A program made the translations under genes and the position numbers. The notes beneath the pieces are model-generated. The model made no database searches. It was not told the origin of the DNA and worked only from the letters and a program-made list of their open reading frames with translations. Below, piece after piece: positions 57,001 to 64,000 of a stretch of 64,000 nucleotides of DNA (positions are counted from its first letter, which is position 1; the number at the start of each line of letters is the position of its first letter). The stretch covers positions 18,011,490 through 18,075,489 of the forward strand of contig JAVTVX010000010.1 of NCBI GenBank assembly GCA_033439265.1, given 5' to 3'. This DNA is from Dillenia suffruticosa (lineage: Eukaryota; Streptophyta; Magnoliopsida; Dilleniales; Dilleniaceae).

Positions 57001-60000
57001 GAACACATATAGGACCAAAGTCTCTAAAGCATATGTTGAAATCAAACCATGATGGGCTCCAAGAATACGACTCTCATAATAGCACCAAGCTTTTATTAAA
57101 ATGATACTGCGTTTAAAGAGATGATCCTTGCCAACAAGACCATCGACCTGCACCATGCAGAAGAACAATTTTAATTTTGGTCTCTATTTATGCGTGCAGA
57201 AAGCCAATTAGACAAGGGAACCCAAAGGTACAAGGTGTCAGAAGAGCCCACAGCAGGCAAAGATACTTTCTTATCCAGATTGAGCAATCAAAAATAAGGA
57301 GAGATTGAAAATCTCGAGATGCATCCTTGAAGGTGAGACACAAATCCTTTTCCATTGTATAAGGCACTTCACAAGTTTCAAGTCTAGCAACCAAATTGAT
57401 ATTTTCACTGTACAACTAGTAAACTTTTGCTATAACACATAATAAAACAGAGAAAAGGAACAACTTTCTTTACAAGCAGTCAAACATCTTAAAATCAACT
57501 GTTCTAGGTTTCAAGCATTAACAAGGATCCTTGAACCATACCTGTTCAAGGAAACACAGTGTACAGAGACCCCCTAACTGATTGAAAGAGATATCTACAA
57601 CGACATTCTGTACAAGGCATTTTACAAGTTTAACCTGCAATCCAAAAAAAAGGAATAAATGTTAGCACAAGCTTGAACACACGTTTTGAAAAATAAAATA
57701 AAATAAAATAAAATAAAATAAAATAAAATAAAGATGAATAATGTGGACCGATTAGAAACTACATACTTGAGGTGCTAGACGATTTTCAACAAGATGTTAA
57801 AAAACACGATGATTCCCCCATTTAGATAGGTCATACATATCATTTCACACTTACAATCTCAATATCAACAATGCAAACCGGAGTTGAAAGTTCTTAACAA
57901 CCATAAACAAGTATAATAGATATAACCATAAACGGTACAACAATCTCTATTACAAGATGGAACAACCTGAAAAATGACAATGAGAACTACTATCTCACAG
58001 TATGAGCACAAAGCAATTGATCAGACATGTTTCATGCTGGTAAAGAATCACGGAAGTGGATCATGATCAACATGTAAAAACTTGGTAAAGCTCATTAAGC
58101 AATAGCCACCATGATCATAAATTTAGGTACATTGTCAAGCTTTAAGAAAAGTGGCCCTTAAAAGTAGGTGGCTACAAATTTTGGAAGGGCACCATCTCAT
58201 CTCATCTCTCAGTTGATGGTCACTGCTATCACATTTGCACCTATTATAGAGTTCAGTTATGGTATCACGATTTAATCTTAGACAATTTAAGTGAGAGGCA
58301 TGACAAGGTCTAATTTGAGGATCTTATGTTTTGTTATCGAATTACTCGAGGGCATTGGATCACAATAACAAAATTCACAAGAGCTAGGCCCAAGAGTGAG
58401 GCTGGATTCTAATTTGTTGATTTTTTGGAGGTCTAACACAAGGACTAGTCGTGTCAATTAGGCCTACCACAACACCTAACTGAACATGTTGTTTCTCAGG
58501 TTGGACAGTCCTATCAGTTTAGGTGCTTTTACTGTCAGAAATCCAGTGAAAACTTATAACCTGTTGCATCTTAATATAGTGGTTCCCATATGCTAGTGCA
58601 CCTGCAGCAGCCTTCCTCGGTTGTTCCTCAATCTAGTGGCTCTATCATTGAAGGTTTCTATTGCCATGGCAAAGGTCATATCGGTTGTCATCACCACACG
58701 TTGGTTATTGAACACAAATCTAGTGATCCTTACCTAAAGACAATATTTAGACTATTGACCATATTGATGAGAACAAAGATGTACATTTTAGGTGGTTGAG
58801 ACTTATTGAGATATGCAAATTTTATTCTTCCCTAATTTATGTAATATAATTAGGGAAGATGATTTTTGACTTTATTGTATTCTTTAAGTTGGGACATATA
58901 ATTAGGGAAAATCTTCCTTAACTTATATAAGGTCAAAGATTTTTGTATCTAGGTTTTCTATTTCTTCGCTAGCGTCCTATTTTAATTCATTGTAACTTTG
59001 TATATATATTTGGATGAAACTTGGTAAAATTGAGTGTGGAAAAATACAAAAACTTCTTTCATTTTTTGCCTTTCCAACAAGACTCTTGTCGATTCTGATA
59101 ATTAAGGGGCATACTATTATTTTTCACAATAGAGTCCAGTATGGAGATAAACTGAGTGAGTTGTAATCAATGGAAGTAGTTGTTTTAATGACATATCCAC
59201 CGAATCAACCACTATAGATGCTTGGGTAGATCAGAATTCCTTATCAATGATGCAGAGAAGACTAGCCCTCTTAAGATTAGAAGTGCTTATGACAGTGGCC
59301 CACACTCATCTATGTAGACCTTGGTTTATGATTATTTTCAATGACTGTAAAACAATAACTACTCCTGTCTACAAGGATGAGAACATTTTTCCCAGCCCAA
59401 AGTGAAGCAGAATAGTTCAACATGTGAACCACTTCATCATGAATCTCACAACCATCAGTTGATTTCATTAATTTGGTCAACTCAAAAAAACCAGTGTAAA
59501 ATCTAAGGATATAACAGATATAATGACATCAGATTCTAGTAATTAAAAGAAATCCTAAGCAAGAGTAATCCAAATCAACTCAATGAAATATTAATATTTT
59601 CAGTATAATTGATTGGACAAGAATTAAATAGGATATGACCTCAGCAGATATAAATTGTACATCCTTTACTTCATACTCAGCAGCTTCGTTCCACTCTTCA
59701 CGTTTCAGAACATTAAGAACTTGTGAGGCCAAGCAATCCTCAACATTTGGATTTCCAAGTGCAGTCAGATCGATATCACCATCTGGAAGATAAGTTTTTA
59801 GTGGCACTGACCCATATGGGAAGACCTGGGACACCAAAGAGGAAAAGTGAAATAAGTAAGTCGGACCCAAATTTTCCAACAAGGTAACAAGAGGATCTCG
59901 GCAGAATGTAAATCAATTTTCATCTTTACGTAATGTAAGTTGGACCCCCATTTTTACGTAATGTAAATACGTTGATTTTATCTTGTTGATTGTCCAAGTG

Positions 60001-61039
60001 AAGAGAGCTCTCCCTAGAGTTGTTGCTAATGTGAGATGAACAATGTTCTCCATTGATTTTGAACTAGGTTTGGAGCATTTAGTAACAATAAAAAACTTGA
60101 CAAAAAGAGAGAGAATGCTCGGGAAGGGAAAAAAAATTCAAAGGAAGAAGACAAAATTGTCAGTTTTCTTAAGAACGGTAAATACAGAGTAGAAAAGCTG
60201 GCCTTATTATAGTATACATATAATTAGTTTAGGAAAAGCATTCCTCTTATGACAACAAGTATGACAGCATCAGTGGCGACGGCATCAACGCTGTTAAATT
60301 CATTGTGTCGTCATCGATCACTGCAGTGGATGTCGACAAGTGAGGAAGAGAGAGAAAGTGGAGGAGGGAGAAAAAGGATGAACCCAAGAAGAGAAAGAGC
60401 GATGCCGGTCGTTTAGGTCCATTAAGTCACTGACTAATATCGGTTGGCCAATTAAAGTTTAGAAGCTTATTTGTTAAGGGAGGCATAGTTTAAGATCTTA
60501 GCAAGTAATTTTCGCAATCAAACAAAATAAAACTGCAATGAAACCATACCCATAAGAGAGATCATTCCGTTCCTTCAAGAAGATAAAACGTACAGGGTTT
60601 GCTTACGTTTCAAAATCCAATCATGTAGGGAAAGAATGATGAGGAGAGAGAATTCGGTGCAAGTAAAATATGAACCATAACACGAAAAACTAGCAGTAGC
60701 AGTAAATAATAATATAAATAAATGAATAAATAAAATAGTAAGAGAGAGGGGGTGGACCTCCAAACCAAGACAACGGCGAATGAGGGTCTGAACGTAATGG
60801 ATGACTTGGTTGCGCTTGCTCTTAGAATCCCGGGTGGGCTGAATTTGGGAAAGCAAATCTTGGATGGGGTGCTCGGCGATGGACCAAACCTCGTCGTCGA
60901 TCAACAATGGATCAGGCAGGGACCACGAGGGCGGCGACGAAGAAGAGAAAGATGATGAGGAGGGCGACGTTGAGAGTGCTTCTTCTTTTAATATCCCCTT
61001 CCTTGGTAGCGACGAACAACATACTTGTAGATCCCCCAT
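54045..61039 (-). CDS. Nucleotidyltransferase-fold protein (PAP/OAS1 substrate-binding superfamily), nine exons
   Basis: Inferred exons: 61039-60758, 59825-59640, 57634-57542, 57147-56965, 56881-56779, 56671-56486, 55839-54791, 54656-54229 and 54108-54045. They total 2,574 nt (857 residues plus stop), and every junction keeps frame. Exon 1 (MGDLQVCCSS...) has a Ser/Pro-rich stretch. The polymerase-beta-like domain starts in exon 2 with the GS motif and metal-binding acids (YGSVPLKTYLPDGDIDLTAL). Exons 3-6 give the conserved LVQN(V)VDISFNQ..G, KDHLFKRSIILIKAWCYYES, GLISTYALETLVLYVFH and FPLKHLNIVDPLRENNNLGRS blocks. The C-terminal half is Ser-rich and probably disordered, ending in DEDFPPLS. 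Family members resemble poly(A) polymerases/OAS1; plant members are poorly characterised, so a nucleotide-transfer role is likely but the substrate is unknown. The stop apparent at 54225 is replaced by a good donor AAAG|GTGAGT leading to the last exon. Confidence 0.88.
57635..59639 (-). other. Large intron (2.0 kb) of the nucleotidyltransferase gene, with retroelement debris
   Basis: Contains a (TAAAA)n microsatellite at about 57690-57732. On the plus strand at about 58650-58700 there is a zinc-knuckle-like FYCHGKGHIG piece of a retrotransposon gag, followed by a possible solo LTR (TGAGACTTATTG... at about 58797 to ...TTTCCAACA at about 59089, with a TATATAAGG core). No target duplication was confirmed. 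Confidence 0.45.
57690..57732. repeat. (TAAAA)n microsatellite in intron
   Basis: About eight uninterrupted AAAAT units. Confidence 0.9.
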
Positions 61040-61780
61040 TCTCTTTCAATTATTTTTTATCGAGAAATACACCGGAGGCAATGGATCAATTTATATGGAA
61101 GGAGGCAAGATATCGTGGTAAAATCTTGTAAACTTTGAAACCCTAGGAGGAGAAACCTAATGGGGGGAAGAAGATATAGGGCAAATTTGGGAGGAGGAGG
61201 TCAGAACTAGCAAGAGAGAGAGAGAGAGAGAGAGATATGTCAGAGTTTGATTATTATAGAGAGCAGAAAACCCCTACCCCCACCCCCACCAAAAACTAAA
61301 AACAGAAGCGACAAGGGAAAGGGATGAAAATATATAAGAGGGAGGGACAGAGGGAGATTCAAGTTGACGAACAAGAAGTGCTCCGTCGGGGGCTTGGGGA
61401 GATCTGAAAAAAGGCCTCTGATCTTTTCCCTGCCCCACCCTTCTTCTTCCTTCCTTTTTTTTTTCTCCGCTAATTAATAAAAAATATGTTTGAAAAAAGA
61501 AACTCCCACGGCCTCTCTCTCTCTCTCCCCGCCCCCCTCCCTCTCCACTCACCGGCCCGAATGAGGCGACGCGACGCTGAACGAATAGCAGAAGAAAACA
61601 GAAAGGCGTTGGCAAGGGCGTCAAATTTGAGTTAAAAGTTTGGACCGGATGGTTTATCTTATTATATTTGGACAAAGGAGAGTCAAATAATTTATTTTGA
61701 AACGAGGAAAGTGAGGAGTCATATATGAAAATATACAAAAAGAAATTTAAAATAAGTAAAATAATTCTGAAAATAATTCA
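61040..61780. other. Promoter / 5' region of the nucleotidyltransferase gene
   Basis: Directly upstream of the minus-strand start at 61039. Contains a GA microsatellite (about 61209-61236) and a CT run (about 61515-61530). The ORF calls here are low-complexity. Confidence 0.45.
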
Positions 61781-62500
61781 TTTTTGTCAGGAGTTGAACC
61801 TACAACACCACATGATAACACGTGGTTGGTTGAATGTCATGTGTTGTCTCTTGAAGACGTGACAAACTATAACCCACGGCGACCGCTCCCTTCGTCACCC
61901 GCGACGATCCTCTCTCTCTCCCTCACCCGCCCGCAATTCTCTCTCTCCCTCCCCGCGCCACGACTCTGCTCCGCTCCGCTCTGCTCTCCCTCCCTCCCCC
62001 TGTGGCTCTCTCCCTCCCTTCCCCGCGGCCCCCTCTCTCCCTCCCTTTACCCCCGCGACTCTCTTCCTCCCTCCCCCAATGGCTCTCTCTCGGGAGGGAG
62101 GGGAGAGGGGGCCACTGGGGAGGGAAGGAGAGAGAGAGAGCCACAAGAGGTCTGCCGGGGGGAGGGAGAGAGAGAGAGGAGGAGCGCAGCGCCGCCACAC
62201 TCCTCTGTCTCTCTCTCACTCCCCCCTCCCCCCTCCGCACCCCCGCCACCCTCTCTCCGCCCCCCACTGTCTTCCCCTATTTCTCTCTCCCTCCCCCTCC
62301 GTTTCCCACGCTGCTCCCTTCTCTCTCTCTCCCTCTCCCCGCAGACTACTCTCTCTCTCTTGAACTATATCGCGGGTTGAAAACACAATACAGTATGTTG
62401 TATTTTTAACTCGTGATATATACAGATCATAAAAAGAAATATTTTTATTTAGATTAATTTAAATTTTTTTTATTTTTTAGGTTAAATGTTCGAGAGTGAG
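61781..62500. repeat. Second CT/GC-rich island with hairpin
   Basis: About 61870-62360 consists of CTCTCTCCCTCCC with GCGAC/GCGGC units, much like the island at 44460-44860. It ends in an imperfect hairpin, TATATCGCGGGTTGAAAA ... TATTTTTAACTCGTGATATA (about 62363-62422). Long open frames on both strands are compositional. Confidence 0.6.
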
Positions 62501-64000
62501 GGTGAAATGATGCAGTTGCCCTTTTCGAGAAACAATCCCACAATCTGACTCGTACACCTCCGTCACCTCAGATCCGAGTCGTACACTCCGTCACCTCGCT
62601 GGAAAACAACAGTAGTCATGCTTGTCTTATCTCTCTCTTCACAGCCTCCATTTCTCTCTCTCTAACATCCCATAAAATCACCAAACAAACAAAGTGACCG
62701 TTCAACAAAATCAGTTGGGCCTCACAATCATCTCAATTTTCTCTCACTCTCTCTTCAAATCTCTCTTTGCCTCTGCAAAAAGATCATTTTGCAAAGGAGA
62801 TGACGCTACTCATTATTCTTTCCTTTTCAATCTCACCAACACCTCCTATGGCTTCTTCTTTATTCTGAAGCACCGAATGGTTCCACGAAATGACGCCTCA
62901 AAAGCCTATAATCTGTCATTCTCAAACCTATCGCTTCACAAAATTCCCATAATCTTTTCACCGGCAATAACAAAAAAAAAAACCCTCAAAACGAGATTAA
63001 TACGAAACACGCGCGCGCGCGCATACACGAGATAAGATTTTATTTCGAACCCCATCAATTTTTTCTCAGAATCCACATCTCAAAATTTGTCTTCAATGTC
63101 TTCAAGCTTGATTTACTCTGATCTCTCCTTCCTCCATCCTCACTATCACACCTACAACGCTGACAATGTCCCGGCCCATGACCTCCTCCACTCCTATGAT
63201 TTCTTGATTTCATACTGCTTCACGTTGTCAACGGAGGCGGAGACATTCTCGTCGGCTAATTTAATTGACGCCAGATGGTCTCGAGAGATTTGAGATTGGG
63301 GCTAGGGTTACGGTCGTCATCGGATTGATTAAGTTGTTCATTGGACGACGACGACGAAGAACCCGAATTGGAATCCATCAAGGTCGGTGTAAATCAAGTG
63401 GGGGCAAATTTGGATAAACTTCTAGTGAAGAAAACTAGGTTTAATTCTACAAAGAGAGGGGGTCTACTGATTGATCTTGCTTGCTCTCGGGGGAATGAAT
63501 CCAAATCGAAATTCGGGAGGAGGAGATATTATGAGAAAAAAGACTGGCTCTGACTGGCAGGTGGGAAGGTATGAAGATTCCTGACACTACGGGCACAAAG
63601 GTTGTTGAAAGCCCAATTGATTTGAAGAAACTAACGACAGAGAAGGAATTGAGATGATTGTGATAACAAGGTTGGGTTTCAGCAAATGATTTTGCAGAGA
63701 AAACGAGAGATTTGAAGAGAGAGAAAGTTAGGAGAGGCGTAGAAAGAGAGAGAGCTTGGTTCTCTGGTTCGAAGAAGAAGGAAAATAGAGATTGGGGTGA
63801 AGGCTGAAGGGGAAATTCATCCATAAAATATTATTTTGAAAAGTAAAAGTCAGAATCTCCTAAACTAAAATTCAAGAAAAAAGAGAAAAACTTCCTCTAC
63901 TCTAATAAGGCCAAAATGAATTGGCACAATGCCAAGCCCCGGGCGCCTAACAAGAAGTCGTTTTAAGAAACAACCCCCCCCTCCCCCTCCCAGCAGCCCC
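62501..64000. other. Right-end region; no recognised gene
   Basis: Contains a (CG)n run at about 63008-63021 and GA runs near 63715-63750. Frames at 63087-63293, 63341-63553 (plus) and 63447-63824 (minus) match no family I know; the last is Ser/Phe-rich and overlaps CT-rich sequence. Ends in a C-rich run. Confidence 0.35.

Noticed and set aside
61784..62409. Open frames up to 198 codons
   Set aside because: Same reason as at 44489: compositional, open on both strands.
62745..63735. Apparent inverted similarity (TCTTCAAATCTCTC / GAGAGATTTGAAGA)
   Set aside because: Short matches in CT-rich sequence; similarity does not extend, so likely chance.

Overview
This window is nuclear DNA from a flowering plant, most likely not a grass, judging by low GC in the gaps, many A/T runs and GA microsatellites. 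Evidence for a plant genome is an LBD15-type LOB-domain gene, a DYW-class pentatricopeptide (PPR) gene, a CIPK11-type protein kinase, an OFP17-type OVATE gene, and a wide range of plant transposon families. No species can be named from the sequence alone, and no RNA gene, CRISPR array or bacterial-type feature was found.

Host genes, left to right: the 5' part of an LBD15-like gene (76-557, minus, running off the left edge); an intact single-exon DYW-class PPR gene (6635-8701, minus); a two-exon gene for a 92-residue membrane-anchored protein (14687-15038, minus); an intact single-exon CIPK11-like kinase (20942-22294, minus); a broken GIL1/DUF641 copy (46390-47543, plus); an intact single-exon OFP17-like gene (48231-48788, minus); and a nine-exon nucleotidyltransferase-fold gene (54045-61039, minus), whose exon phases all close to give 857 residues. 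All intact host genes lie on the minus strand. They look functionally unrelated and are not an operon or cluster.

The rest is mostly mobile DNA. At 2910-4971 is a 2.06 kb near-perfect foldback element with ~1 kb inverted arms and a 10-bp target duplication (Mutator-like). At about 10780-13450 is a decayed Tat-clade Ty3/gypsy fragment. At 17566-20896 lie hAT remnants with a dead transposase. At 27303-28290, 45304-45965 and 49609-51785 are three 5'-truncated LINE copies of one family. At 28639-37727 is an end-to-end CACTA (En/Spm) element of 9.1 kb with an AAT target duplication, a tnp2-type transposase gene, a second tnpA-like gene and dense subterminal repeat arrays. At 39742-44386 is a Ty3/gypsy element with two recognisable but unequal LTRs. 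At 52983-53236 is a tRNA-derived SINE with a 17-bp target duplication.

The CACTA element is the most informative part. Both transposase genes are on the minus strand, every inferred splice junction keeps phase, and the tnp2-like frame runs through one TGA codon directly into the tnpA-like exons. This recalls maize En/Spm, where two products come from one primary transcript. The copy carries a frameshift and an in-frame stop, so it probably no longer makes both full proteins, although its ends look intact. Exon coordinates throughout were inferred by eye from splice signals, reading frame and family similarity; no alignment or transcript data were available.
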